Assembly (NCBI GenBank): GCA_017861415.1
Contig: JAGFXS010000042.1
Span: 1 to 17,734, forward strand
Direction of reading: 5' to 3'
Source of the DNA: Bacillota bacterium
GTDB taxonomy: Bacteria; Bacillota; Clostridia; Oscillospirales; Oscillospiraceae
Length of the DNA: 17,734 nucleotides
This document shows positions 1 to 7,652 of this stretch, in pieces. Below the pieces are notes generated by a model that searched no databases, had not been told where the DNA came from, and worked only from the letters and a program-made list of their open reading frames with translations. A program made the position numbers and the translations under genes. The first letter of the stretch is position 1. Each line of letters begins with the position of its first letter.

Positions 1-853
1 GACGGCCTTCGGGATAGAGCTTCAGGCGAACGGAGGTGAAGCCGGCCCGGATCAAAGCGTAGAATACCCTGCGAACACCTTCGCCCCGTTCCCCTACGGG
101 GTCGTGATCTCCGGAAAAAATCAAGTAGGGGATGTTGGGGTTCATCCGGGCAATATTTCTATGGTCGCCAATGTAGCGTTGGCCGTCAATGATATCTCTG
201 AACAGGGATACCGTGGGAAGAAAGGTGCACAATGGATCTTCCAGGTAGCGGTCTACCACCTCAGGATCACGGCTGATCCAGTCCGCCACAGTGCGGAAGG
301 GATCAAACTGCCGATGATAGGAGCCAGTTGACATTCGTTCAATCCGACGGCTGCGGGCGCGGGGGCCCCAGGTTCGCACGGCAAAGTTGGTGACACTGCT
401 TCCGAAGGTCACAGTTTTAGCCCGCAGCTGTCCCGTCCCGGAGAGAATCACACCTTGGGCAAGATTCGGCCTGTCAATCATCATGGTGCGCGCTAGGAAG
501 GAACCCATGCTGTGACCCATGAGGAAGAAGGGAAGATCGGGATACTCGTCCTGAATAGAGTCGGCCAGCTCTAGAAGAGCTTGGGTGACCAGCTTCCAGC
601 CGTCTTTGGGGGCAAAATAGCCATAGTCCTCCGGCCCTGGCGCAGTAAGTCCATGGCCCGGAAGATCGCAACCCACCACCACAAAGCCGTGGCCGTTAAG
701 ATAGGTAGCAAAGTCCTCATAACGATTTATGTATTCAGAGATACCGTGTACCAAATGAATGACGCCGCGACAGGGAATCTCGTCGGGAATCCAGTGGATG
801 ACATGCAAGTGAAAACGTCCCGCAAGAAAGGGAAGACGAGCTTCTTTTCTCAT
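1..853 (-). CDS. alpha/beta hydrolase (monoacylglycerol lipase / lysophospholipase type), 3' end outside window
   Basis: The frame is open from an ATG at 853 to the window edge, giving 284 codons. An N-terminal core strand is followed by the oxyanion segment HLVHGISEY near residues 33-41, then DLPGHG at 63-68, which is typical of the serine aminopeptidase S33 / lysophospholipase (Hydrolase_4) branch. The nucleophile elbow GHSMGS is at 113-118, with Ser115. The likely catalytic Asp lies in SGDHDPVG near residue 262. The window ends just after LYPEGR, and in this family the catalytic His normally comes next, so only the last 20-30 residues should be missing. AAAGAGG lies 8 nt before the ATG. 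The probable substrate is a monoacylglycerol or lysophospholipid, acted on in the cytoplasm, but substrate cannot be read from the sequence. It is transcribed divergently from glpK, which would fit glycerolipid breakdown feeding glycerol to the kinase; that link is an inference. Confidence 0.9.
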   Translation of the reverse strand, partial: MRKEARLPFLAGRFHLHVIHWIPDEIPCRGVIHLVHGISEYINRYEDFATYLNGHGFVVVGCDLPGHGLTAPGPEDYGYFAPKDGWKLVTQALLELADSIQDEYPDLPFFLMGHSMGSFLARTMMIDRPNLAQGVILSGTGQLRAKTVTFGSSVTNFAVRTWGPRARSRRIERMSTGSYHRQFDPFRTVADWISRDPEVVDRYLEDPLCTFLPTVSLFRDIIDGQRYIGDHRNIARMNPNIPYLIFSGDHDPVGERGEGVRRVFYALIRAGFTSVRLKLYPEGR

Positions 854-896
854 GACAATGGCCTCTTTCTATGATACAATGTCCGCAAGAGCAGCC

Positions 897-924
897 ATCA
901 TATGCGATTGATGAGCGATGTAAA
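897..924 (-). promoter_or_regulatory. candidate sigma-A promoter for the alpha/beta hydrolase
   Basis: On the minus strand TTTACA (919-924) is separated by 16 nt from TATGAT (897-902), about 45 nt before the hydrolase ATG. A pseudo-palindrome TTTGATACAAA (925-935) touches the upstream edge of the -35 box and could be part of an operator, but the evidence is weak. Confidence 0.5.
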
Positions 925-1065
925 TTTGATACAAACTGAAGGCTGGACGAGGCAGGCCAGTAATCATAAAAGTGCCTGCGCTTGTAAATGAGGGCAATGA
1001 CTCCCTTTAGTCTACCCACAACCTCTCGCCGCGTCAAGGGGCAAGGGAGGAGAAGGAGGATCTTT

Positions 1066-2568
1066 ATGAATCCCTATATTCTCGCATTAGACCAGGGCAC
1101 CACCAGTTCCCGCGCGTTGCTCTTTTCGGCTGAGGGTCTGGTGATCGCCGCCTCCCAGCAGATTTTGAATCAGCATTATCCCAAACCCGGCTATGTGGAG
1201 CATGATCCCATAGAGATTTGGGAGAGCCAGCTTCACGCCATGAAGGCTTGCCTGGACCGGTCTGGCATTCCCGCTAGACAGATTGTAGCGCTTGGGATTA
1301 CCAACCAGCGGGAGACGGTGGTGGTCTGGGAGAAGGATACGGGCAGGCCGATTCACCCCGCCGTTGTGTGGCAGTGCCGGAGGACGGCTGCTCTATGCGA
1401 TCAGCTGCGCGCCCAAGGCCTTGAGGAAACCGTGAGAGAGAAAACCGGCCTTCTAATTGATGCCTATTTTTCCGGGACAAAGCTGTGCTGGATACTGGAC
1501 CATGTGGCGGGAGCCAGGGCTAGGGCAGAAGCCGGTGAACTCCTTTGCGGAACCATAGATAGCTGGCTGATCTGGAATTTAACCGGAGGCGCAGCCCATG
1601 TATCCGATTATTCCAACTGTTCTCGTACTATGCTTTTTGATATCCATAAACTCTGCTGGGATGAGGAGCTTTGCCGAGTCATGGGAGTACCCATGAATAT
1701 GCTGCCGGAGCCGGTTTCCAACAGCCAGGAGTACGGGCGGCTGAAGGCCGGAATTCCCGGGCTGGAGGCCCTTGGGGGGCTACCAATCCGTGGTGCAGCA
1801 GGAGATCAGCAGGCCGCACTCTTCGGACAGGCCTGCTTTGAGGCTGGTCAGATTAAAAATACCTACGGTACGGGATGTTTTGCGCTGATGAACACCGGGA
1901 ATCAGGCTGTCCGGTCGGAACATGGGCTGTTAAGCTCCATCGGCTGGGCCTTAGGCGAAGATCTGACATACGTGCTGGAGGGCAGCGTCTTTAACGCTGG
2001 CTCTGCCATTCAGTGGCTTCGGGATGAGCTGGGTGTTATTCGCACGGCAGGGGAATGTGACCTTTTGGCTGAATCAGTTCTGGACAATGGTGGTGTTTAT
2101 ATGGTCTCGGCCTTTACGGGACTGGGGGCGCCTCACTGGGATATGTATGCCAGAGGAACCCTATTAGGTCTTACCCGCGGCAGTAGCCGCGCCCAGCTCT
2201 GCCGGGCGGTGCTAGAGGGAATTACTTATCAGACGGCAGACCTAATGCTGGCTATGAGCCAGGATGCAGGCAGACCTATCCCAACCCTGCGGGTGGATGG
2301 CGGAGCCAGTGTCAGCGATTTTATGATGCAGTTCCAGGCGGATTTGCTGCAGATTCCCGTGGAGCGGCCCACCTTGGTAGAGACCACGGCCTGGGGCGCC
2401 GCCTGCCTGGCAGGGCTCTCCGCCGGGGTCTGGGGGAACCTGAAGGATTTGAAAGGTCTTCGGAGCACGGAGCGAGTTTTTCTCCCCCAGAAGGACCGAA
2501 ATCGGGAATACGCCACCTGGAAACGGGCGGTGCAGCGCACCCTGCAATGGGCGCAGGAGGAATCGTAA
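1066..2568 (+). CDS. glpK: glycerol kinase GlpK
   Basis: The 500-residue product phosphorylates glycerol to sn-glycerol 3-phosphate with ATP in the cytoplasm. It has the FGGY-kinase phosphate-binding motif DQGTTSSR at 9-16, the glycerol-contacting NQRET at 80-84, GAAGDQQAALFGQ near 243-255, KNTYGTGCF near 264-272, GLGAPHWD and the C-terminal RVDGGASVSDFMMQFQADLL segment. Length and order match E. coli GlpK (about 502 aa) along the whole protein. The start at 1066 is chosen because GGAGAAGGAGG lies directly upstream; an upstream in-frame ATG would add 26 unlikely, Arg-rich residues. At 217-225 it reads VSNSQEYGR, as in the E. coli type, and does not show the HFYG-like motif whose His is phosphorylated by HPr in many Firmicutes. 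No glpF or glpD is adjacent. gpsA in this window uses the same metabolite. Confidence 0.96.
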   Translation: MNPYILALDQGTTSSRALLFSAEGLVIAASQQILNQHYPKPGYVEHDPIEIWESQLHAMKACLDRSGIPARQIVALGITNQRETVVVWEKDTGRPIHPAVVWQCRRTAALCDQLRAQGLEETVREKTGLLIDAYFSGTKLCWILDHVAGARARAEAGELLCGTIDSWLIWNLTGGAAHVSDYSNCSRTMLFDIHKLCWDEELCRVMGVPMNMLPEPVSNSQEYGRLKAGIPGLEALGGLPIRGAAGDQQAALFGQACFEAGQIKNTYGTGCFALMNTGNQAVRSEHGLLSSIGWALGEDLTYVLEGSVFNAGSAIQWLRDELGVIRTAGECDLLAESVLDNGGVYMVSAFTGLGAPHWDMYARGTLLGLTRGSSRAQLCRAVLEGITYQTADLMLAMSQDAGRPIPTLRVDGGASVSDFMMQFQADLLQIPVERPTLVETTAWGAACLAGLSAGVWGNLKDLKGLRSTERVFLPQKDRNREYATWKRAVQRTLQWAQEES

Positions 2569-2626
2569 AGAACGCATCCTGCCCAGTGCGGAGACTGCTG
2601 ATCTGGAATCTAGATGAAAGAACCAA

Positions 2627-2660
2627 CGCGCCGTGCAGGTTTGGCATCCTGCGCGGCGCG
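2627..2660. terminator. hairpin between convergent genes, probable bidirectional terminator
   Basis: A 13-bp stem (2627-2639 with 2648-2660, one G-U wobble) encloses an 8-nt loop. It lies between the converging ends of glpK and the SLOG gene. The flanking T-runs are short (GTTTCG on +, TTGGTTCTTTC on -), so efficiency is uncertain. Confidence 0.55.
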
Positions 2661-2666
2661 GTTTCG

Positions 2667-3182
2667 CTACTCCACCTTGTCACTGGAGGCAATGGGCGAG
2701 AGAAGAATCAGACGCCGGCCAAATCGGTGGGCCACGGCTATGGCGTCTCCGGCATCGCCGGGCTTTTCGTTCCAAAGGATGAGAAGTGTTCCGCATTGCT
2801 CAGCCAGGTATTGGGCGCAGCGCCGGTAACAATTCAAAGTAAAACTGCGGTTTATCATGTTCTCTACATCGCACCGCTCCAAAACGGAGAAGTAGCGCTC
2901 CCTTTCCGCTTCCGACCAGTGGACAGGGAGTTCTTCAAAGGGGATCACACATTCCAGCGTGACGGGATGCTGGGCTTTCATCTCCAAAATGGCCTCCGCG
3001 ACCAGAAGAGCAGCACCTCCATCTACGGAGACAATGAACCGGGAGATGTTTTGCTGTGCCACCAGGGAAGTCAGATGCGCCCTAATTTGCTTTTGGAATC
3101 GTGTACGCTCAGGATTGTCGCGCTCCGTATCCCATGGCAGCTCCCAAGGGTGCAGGCCAAAATAGCCACAGGTAGTTTCCAT
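2667..3182 (-). CDS. divergent SLOG-family protein (YpsA / DUF1273-like)
   Basis: This 171-residue cytoplasmic protein has no signal peptide or membrane segment. Its layout follows the DUF1273/YpsA family of the SLOG nucleotide-binding superfamily: a short N-terminal segment, a central LLVAEAILEMKAQHP helix, LECVIPFEELPVHWSEAERERYFSVLERCD (about residues 76-105, where the family has a similar acidic/aromatic stretch), and a C-terminal strand TLLILWNEKPGDAGDA followed by RRLILLSP. The family's signatures are degraded: TGHRP is replaced by FGLHP, the glycine-rich GMAxGxD-type loop by SVDGGAALL, and DGxxGGT by NEKPGDAGD. The family's biochemical role is not established, so no function is given. 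It could be a paralogue that no longer binds nucleotide. The ATG at 3182 has GGAAGGAAG upstream. It stands alone, converging on glpK. Confidence 0.65.
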   Translation of the reverse strand: METTCGYFGLHPWELPWDTERDNPERTRFQKQIRAHLTSLVAQQNISRFIVSVDGGAALLVAEAILEMKAQHPVTLECVIPFEELPVHWSEAERERYFSVLERCDVENMINRSFTLNCYRRCAQYLAEQCGTLLILWNEKPGDAGDAIAVAHRFGRRLILLSPIASSDKVE

Positions 3183-3303
3183 GTGGTCAAACTTCCTTCC
3201 ATGCAGTTGATTGGATTAAATTTAATATGGCCCTATAAAGAGTCTTCATGTATGCCTAGTTAAAGAAACAGGTTGGGAATTTTAAGCAGGAGGCAAAAAG
3301 CAA

Positions 3304-3334
3304 CCCGCCGCAAACTAGAAGGCACTGCGGCGGG
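3304..3334. terminator. GC-rich hairpin, second terminator-like element downstream of potD
   Basis: A perfect 9-bp stem CCCGCCGCA / TGCGGCGGG (3304-3312 with 3326-3334) encloses a 13-nt loop. On the minus strand it is followed by TTGCTTTTTGCC, so it could act as a back-up terminator for transcripts leaving the pot operon. On the plus strand it is followed by ATTGTGTTTTG. Confidence 0.5.
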
Positions 3335-3342
3335 ATTGTGTT

Positions 3343-3376
3343 TTGAGAGTGGGCGTTATGCTTTGCCCAAACTCAA
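3343..3376. repeat. imperfect inverted repeat in the potD-SLOG gap
   Basis: TTGAGAGTGGGC (3343-3354) pairs with GCCCAAACTCAA (3365-3376) at 10 of 12 positions around a 10-nt loop. It has no T-run, so it is not a standard terminator. It may be a transcript-end stabiliser or a remnant; its function is unknown. Confidence 0.4.
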
Positions 3377-3448
3377 GAAGGATTATCTGCCCTAGTTTAT
3401 GCAACTACTTTGGCGGGGGTGAAATGACAAGTAGGGCGGATTTTGAGA

Positions 3449-3483
3449 TAAAAAAGGGGGGGAGTCCTCTTTGAGAACTCCCC
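3449..3483 (-). terminator. intrinsic terminator of the potABCD operon
   Basis: On the minus strand, 26 nt past the potD stop, GGGGAGT (3477-3483) pairs with ACTCCCC (3459-3465) and is followed by further C residues and TTTTTTAT. This is a standard Rho-independent terminator. Confidence 0.85.
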
Positions 3484-3508
3484 GCACTGAGATAGGAAAC
3501 ATATTGAC

Positions 3509-4714
3509 TTATTTCTTGTTGCCTTTCCGGGCAGACATCTTCTTCTTCTTGGTCTGATTGGCAACCACCAGTACCACAACCAGCACCAGCGCAAGACCGA
3601 CGCCTACGAAGAGCAGGGTATTTCCTTCGCCGGTCGCCTTCACACTCAGCCACAGGCTGTCCATGTCCTGAAGGGTGTCGGGGGAGAGATTGGTAAAGCT
3701 CTGGGCACGGGACAAGGTTTCAGCGTCAGGATAGGCGATGTCGCTTGTAGCCATCTCGGGATCCATATACGCCTTAGCCTCGCTGATGGGGGTGGAGTAG
3801 CCCAAATAGTCCAGATTCTGGCCGGAGATCTCTGGAGAGCAGAGGAAGTTGATATAAGCCTCCGCCGCATCTTTGTTAGCGGCACCCTTGGGAATGCATA
3901 AGGCATCAATAAAGACATTGAAGCCCTCTTCGGGGAAACAAAAGGCAAGGTTCTCGTTTTCCTCGGCCATCATCAAATAATCCCCGGCGTAGTATGCGCC
4001 AACATAAGCTTCTTCGCGCTGCATTTTGTCAAAAATCTGATCCATGACATACTGCTGAACCAGTGGCTTCTGAGTCGTTAGCTCATCGGCTGCGGCCTGT
4101 AGATCTGCTGCATCCTCGGTGTTAATGCTATGACCCAGTCGAAACTGAGCAATGGCAAAGGCATCGCGCGGGTTGTCGAACATAAGGATTTTGCCTGCAT
4201 AATCCTCATCCCACATAAGATCCCAGCTGGTGACCGGCTTCTCTACATATTTGGTGTTGTAGATCAGACCAACAGTGCCCCAGGTGTAGGGGATGGAATA
4301 GGCGTTGTCGGGGTCATAGGCCTGATCCCGGAAGGACTGATCAATATACTGATAGTTGGGGACATTATTAAAGTTGATGGGTTCCAGCATATCTTCCTCG
4401 ATGAGTCTTGCAACCATATAGTCGGAGGGAATAATGACGTCGTAGCTGACGCCGCCGGTCTTTAATTTGGTGTACAGGGTTTCATTGCTGTCATAGGTCA
4501 TATAGTTGACCTTAATCCCGGTGGCTTCGGTAAAGGCCTTGTTCACGTCCAGATAGCCGTCGGTACCGTCGGAGATATACATCCCCCAGTTATAAACGTT
4601 GATGGTAACGCCGGTATCGGGGGCAGCTGCGGGCGCGGCGGCAGCCAGGGGAGCGGTAAGGGAAAGCATCAGGGCAGCGGCGAGCACTGCGGTGAAAAAG
4701 CGAGACTGCTTCAT
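3509..4714 (-). CDS. potD: polyamine (spermidine/putrescine) ABC transporter substrate-binding protein PotD, C-terminally anchored
   Basis: The 401-residue protein is the extracytoplasmic receptor of the polyamine importer encoded upstream. Residues 1-27 form a signal peptide (MKQS, hydrophobic core, then LAAAA). The mature part starts with TINVYNWGMYISDG, typical of PotD/PotF, followed by IIPSDYMVARL, YSIPYTWGTVGLIYN and YLGYSTP. Unusually for a Gram-positive receptor, there is no lipobox cysteine. Instead the last 38 residues hold a hydrophobic helix (TLLFVGVGLALVLVVVLVV) and a KKKK-rich basic tail, so the protein is probably held in the membrane by its C terminus. It is the last gene of the operon, 25 nt after potC, and has a strong AAAGGAGG site 7 nt before its ATG, which may raise its yield. 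An intrinsic terminator follows. Confidence 0.94.
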   Translation of the reverse strand: MKQSRFFTAVLAAALMLSLTAPLAAAAPAAAPDTGVTINVYNWGMYISDGTDGYLDVNKAFTEATGIKVNYMTYDSNETLYTKLKTGGVSYDVIIPSDYMVARLIEEDMLEPINFNNVPNYQYIDQSFRDQAYDPDNAYSIPYTWGTVGLIYNTKYVEKPVTSWDLMWDEDYAGKILMFDNPRDAFAIAQFRLGHSINTEDAADLQAAADELTTQKPLVQQYVMDQIFDKMQREEAYVGAYYAGDYLMMAEENENLAFCFPEEGFNVFIDALCIPKGAANKDAAEAYINFLCSPEISGQNLDYLGYSTPISEAKAYMDPEMATSDIAYPDAETLSRAQSFTNLSPDTLQDMDSLWLSVKATGEGNTLLFVGVGLALVLVVVLVVANQTKKKKMSARKGNKK

Positions 4715-4739
4715 GGAAAAACCTCCTTTTCAAATGCGG

Positions 4740-5564
4740 TTATCGGGCGCCAAGGGGGAAAATGCGGTTTCTGCGCCGTTTTTCATCTCTGCTCTGAAGC
4801 AGATTCATGATAATCATAAGCAGGAGCATAGCGAAGAACATCAGGGTAAATAGGGCGTAAATTTTCGGGTGAAGTGGCTTTTTTGTCTGGGTATAGATTT
4901 CCACAGGGAGTGTAATAAACTTCGGCCCGTAGACAAAATAGCTGATGACAAAATCATCCAGGGACATGGTAAAGGCCATAATAAAGCCGGAGATGATGCC
5001 AGGTAGGATTTCGAAAATAGTCACCTTGAAAAAAGCCTGGTAGGGACGGCAGCCCAGATCTAGGGCAGCATCCCGCAGGGAGGGATCCATCTGTCGAAGC
5101 TTGGGCAGAACGGAGAGGATCACATAGGGAAGGTTGAAGGTGACATGGGCGATGAGCAGAGTAGCAAAACCCAGCATGGCATCTTGCCGCTTTAAAAGCA
5201 GGCCAACAAAACTGAAAAGCAGCGCCAAGGAAACGCCGGTGACGATATCTGGATTGGTCAGGGGGATGTTGGTCACGGACATCACAGCAGAGCGAACCCG
5301 GGGCGCCATGGCCTGAATGCCGATAGCAGCCAGCGTTCCAATTGCAGTGGCCAGAACTGCGGAGACAATGGCCATGATAAACGAGTTGCGCAAAAGGAGC
5401 AGCAGGAACTTGTCCTCAAAGAGCTCGCCGTAGTTATAAAGGGTAAAGCCTTGAAACTGTGCAATGTCATGCCCTGCGTTAAAAGAAGCGACCACCAGAA
5501 CCAGAATGGGTATATAGAGGAAGGCGAAGGTCAGAATGGTGCAAAGCTTTAGTGTTCGCCTCAT
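4740..5564 (-). CDS. potC: polyamine ABC transporter permease PotC
   Basis: The 274-residue inner-membrane permease has about six hydrophobic segments, beginning with one at residues 8-28. It carries the EAA-type loop that docks on the ATPase (residues around LRDAALDLGCRPYQAFFKV, then ILPGIISGF). SLDDFVISYFVYGP is a PotC/YdcV-type segment. It pairs with PotB to form the channel. Its ATG overlaps the potB stop (ATGA), and GGAGG lies 10 nt upstream, indicating translational coupling. Length is normal for PotC (about 260-280 aa). Confidence 0.94.
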   Translation of the reverse strand: MRRTLKLCTILTFAFLYIPILVLVVASFNAGHDIAQFQGFTLYNYGELFEDKFLLLLLRNSFIMAIVSAVLATAIGTLAAIGIQAMAPRVRSAVMSVTNIPLTNPDIVTGVSLALLFSFVGLLLKRQDAMLGFATLLIAHVTFNLPYVILSVLPKLRQMDPSLRDAALDLGCRPYQAFFKVTIFEILPGIISGFIMAFTMSLDDFVISYFVYGPKFITLPVEIYTQTKKPLHPKIYALFTLMFFAMLLLMIIMNLLQSRDEKRRRNRIFPLGAR

Positions 5565-6373
5565 AAAGTGATCACCTCCTCGTCGTCGTCATCGGTGAAG
5601 TGATTCATCAGGAAGATGCATAGAAGCACCAGAACCATGAGGCCTAGGGCCATGGCAGCGCCTAAATTTGGATTGTAGGCAGTTTTGAACTGGGACTCGA
5701 TCACGTCACCGATGAGAACGGTGCTGGTTCCGCCCAGCTTGTTAGAGATATAAAAGGTGCTCACAGCTGGGACAAAGACCATAGTAAAGCCGGAAATAAT
5801 ACCGGATTTGGACAGGGGAAGAATCACCTTGGTGAATGTCTGTCGGCTGTCGCAACCTAAGTCCTGGGCTGCTTCAATAAGTCGCGGGTCGATTTTCTCC
5901 ATCACTGTGTATAGGGGAAGGATCATATAAGGCAGGAAGTTATAGACCATGCCCAGAACCACCGCGGCATTATTACGGGTGAGAGGAAGGGGGGCAATCC
6001 CCAGGTTCCCCAAAAAGGAATTGATGATGCCTGTGTCATCCAAAAGGGCCACCAGAGCCATGGTGCGAAGCAAAAAGCTCATGCACATGGGGAGCATCAC
6101 CAGCATCATGAGAAGACGCTGGATGAACGGGTCAGCCAAGGCCATAAAGTAGGCCACGGGGTAAGCGATGATCAGGCAGATCAGCGCGGCAATCAGCGCC
6201 AGAACCACGGAGGTGACAAAGATAGGGGTGTAGTTCTGAAGTGAGGCCAGGTTGGATAGAGTGAAGGCGCCGCTGCGGTCCGTGAAGGCGAAATAGGCCA
6301 CCACGGCAAGAGGTGCCAGAATGAAAATAAACATCCAGAGCAGGTAGGGCGCGGCAGCCAGCTTATTCCTCAT
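5561..6373 (-). CDS. potB: polyamine ABC transporter permease PotB
   Basis: The 270-residue inner-membrane permease has six predicted membrane segments and an EAA loop ([19 protein letters not shown] then [10 protein letters not shown]). The segment [14 protein letters not shown] and the flanking helices are typical of PotB. The start is placed at the ATG at 6373 ([13 protein letters not shown]): it lies 11 nt inside the end of potA, has GAGG 8 nt before it and leads straight into the first membrane helix. A longer reading from 6454 would add 27 residues that overlap potA's acidic tail and is unlikely. The C terminus is acidic (DDDDEE). Confidence 0.93.
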   Translation of the reverse strand: MRNKLAAAPYLLWMFIFILAPLAVVAYFAFTDRSGAFTLSNLASLQNYTPIFVTSVVLALIAALICLIIAYPVAYFMALADPFIQRLLMMLVMLPMCMSFLLRTMALVALLDDTGIINSFLGNLGIAPLPLTRNNAAVVLGMVYNFLPYMILPLYTVMEKIDPRLIEAAQDLGCDSRQTFTKVILPLSKSGIISGFTMVFVPAVSTFYISNKLGGTSTVLIGDVIESQFKTAYNPNLGAAMALGLMVLVLLCIFLMNHFTDDDDEEVITL

Positions 6374-7502
6374 CGGCGTCGTCCTCAGAGGGCTCTTCGG
6401 GATCACTGATTTCATCATACTCTGCCGAGTAGGAGCTGTAATCGCCGAATGCACCCGAGTAAGCGCTTTTCTTCATAATGTGGATGTCTTCGGGGTTCAG
6501 GCGAATGCCGATTATGGCGTCAACCGGGTAAAAATCTGTGGTTTGGATCAGCCATTTAAAGCCTTTGAAGTCTACAATAATATCATAGTGCACACCCTTA
6601 AAGGTGACGGAAGTAACAGTGCCCGAAAGGTGGCCCTCAGAGGGGTCGACAATGTCAATGTCCTCGGGTCGGATTACCACATCCACCGACTCTCGAGGGG
6701 CAAAGCCCTTGTCAACACATTTGAATCTGCGTCCGAAAAACTCCACGGCATAGTCTTCAATCATCGTGCCGTCCAGAATGTTAGATTCTCCAATAAAGTC
6801 TGCCACAAAAGCGTTTTTTGGTTCGTTATAGATGTCCTCGGGAGTTCCGATTTGCTGAATGCGTCCCTGATCCATTACCACCACAGTGTCGCTCATGGCC
6901 AGGGCTTCTTCCTGATCGTGGGTTACATAAATAAAAGTGATGCCCAGCTGCTGCTGAATACGCTTGAGCTCGTTCTGCATATCCTTCCGCAGACGCAAGT
7001 CCAAAGCGCCCAAAGGTTCATCCAGAAGGAGGACCTGTGGGCGGTTAATGAGGGCACGGGCAATGGCGACCCGCTGCTGCTGTCCGCCGGAAAGGGAGTT
7101 GACCTTTCTGGACTCAAAGCCGCGCAGGCTGACCAGCTCCAGCATCTCCGTCACTTCCTTGGCGATCTCCTCCTCGGAGAAGGTCTTTTTAAGACGCAGG
7201 CCAAAGGCGATGTTCTCATAAACATCCAGATGGGGGAAAAGAGCGTATCGCTGGAACACCGTGTTGATTTTACGCATATGGGGCGGAACGTCGTTCATCT
7301 CCTGCCCGTCGAAATAAATCGTACCGGAGGTGGGCTTCTGAAATCCGCCGATGATACGAAGGGTGGTAGTTTTACCGCAACCGGAAGGGCCAAGCAAGGT
7401 GAGAAACTCCTGATCGTTGATATACAAGTTCAGGTGATCAAGTACGATGTCGTCATCGAACTGCATGACGCAATCCGTCAAGCGGATGAGCTCCTTGGAC
7501 AT
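6363..7502 (-). CDS. potA: polyamine ABC transporter ATP-binding protein PotA
   Basis: The 379-residue cytoplasmic ATPase powers polyamine uptake through PotB/PotC. Walker [10 protein letters not shown] is at 38-46, the Q-loop Gln near 84, the LSGGQ signature at 137-141, Walker B VLLLDE at 157-162 and the switch His at 195 (THDQEEA). A TOBE-type regulatory region follows from about residue 250, and the protein ends in an acidic tail ([13 protein letters not shown]). The start is ATG 7502, preceded by GGGGGAGG; an upstream in-frame reading to 7607 crosses the promoter and is rejected. It is the first gene of the operon. A sigma-A promoter and two palindromes lie directly upstream. The length matches E. 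coli PotA (378 aa). Exact substrate preference between putrescine and spermidine cannot be read from sequence. Confidence 0.95.
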   Translation of the reverse strand: MSKELIRLTDCVMQFDDDIVLDHLNLYINDQEFLTLLGPSGCGKTTTLRIIGGFQKPTSGTIYFDGQEMNDVPPHMRKINTVFQRYALFPHLDVYENIAFGLRLKKTFSEEEIAKEVTEMLELVSLRGFESRKVNSLSGGQQQRVAIARALINRPQVLLLDEPLGALDLRLRKDMQNELKRIQQQLGITFIYVTHDQEEALAMSDTVVVMDQGRIQQIGTPEDIYNEPKNAFVADFIGESNILDGTMIEDYAVEFFGRRFKCVDKGFAPRESVDVVIRPEDIDIVDPSEGHLSGTVTSVTFKGVHYDIIVDFKGFKWLIQTTDFYPVDAIIGIRLNPEDIHIMKKSAYSGAFGDYSSYSAEYDEISDPEEPSEDDADEE

Positions 7503-7544
7503 GTATCCTCCCCCGTTCTTTTCACGCACTAAAAAAGGCGAAGT

Positions 7545-7560
7545 CTGTAAAAAATTACAG
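7545..7560. promoter_or_regulatory. 16-bp palindrome just downstream of the potA transcription start (candidate operator)
   Basis: CTGTAA-AAAA-TTACAG is a perfect 6-bp inverted repeat around 4 nt. It begins about 9 nt past the -10 box of the pot promoter, so it covers roughly +2 to +17, a classical repressor position. As RNA it could also form a short hairpin. Confidence 0.5.
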
Positions 7561-7568
7561 CGGCTATC

Positions 7569-7597
7569 ACTATAAACAAGACAAAGGCAAAAGTCAA
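7569..7597 (-). promoter_or_regulatory. sigma-A promoter of the potABCD operon
   Basis: On the minus strand TTGACT (7592-7597) is separated by exactly 17 nt from TATAGT (7569-7574), 66 nt before the potA ATG. The match to consensus is five of six bases at each box. Confidence 0.85.
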
Positions 7598-7618
7598 CCC
7601 AAAACACCTATTTTATTC

Positions 7619-7634
7619 CTGAGAAATTTATCAG
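7619..7634. promoter_or_regulatory. 16-bp near-palindrome upstream of the pot promoter (candidate second operator)
   Basis: CTGAGAAATTTATCAG is an inverted repeat with one mismatched pair. It starts 21 nt upstream of the -35 box and resembles the 7545-7560 palindrome (CTG...AAA...CAG; 10 of 16 positions identical). The centres are 74 bp apart, about seven helical turns. It also lies just past the end of the pseudouridine synthase gene, so a transcript-end role is possible. Confidence 0.4.
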
Positions 7635-7652
7635 TGTTTTCTGCCGAGTGTT

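Larger units (their letters stand above)
3183..3508. other. non-coding region between potD and the SLOG gene
   Basis: No credible gene is seen in these 326 nt. The region holds three separate inverted repeats (listed individually) and the leader of the SLOG gene, including a perfect 12-bp AT palindrome ATTAAATTTAAT at 3215-3226. I could not identify a convincing -35/-10 pair for the SLOG gene. Confidence 0.6.

Noticed and set aside
735..1037. 100-codon minus-strand open frame overlapping the hydrolase start and the glpK upstream region
   Set aside because: It crosses the hydrolase promoter and is out of frame with the clear GHSMGS hydrolase; there are no recognisable features.
2547..3263. 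238-codon plus-strand open frame over the SLOG gene
   Set aside because: The minus-strand frame matches a known family layout and has a proper start; the plus-strand product looks like a shadow translation and overlaps the glpK end and a terminator.
6480..7532. 350-codon open frame on the plus strand opposite potA
   Set aside because: It is fully antisense to potA, which has all ABC ATPase motifs; the antisense product has no recognisable domain and no ribosome binding site.
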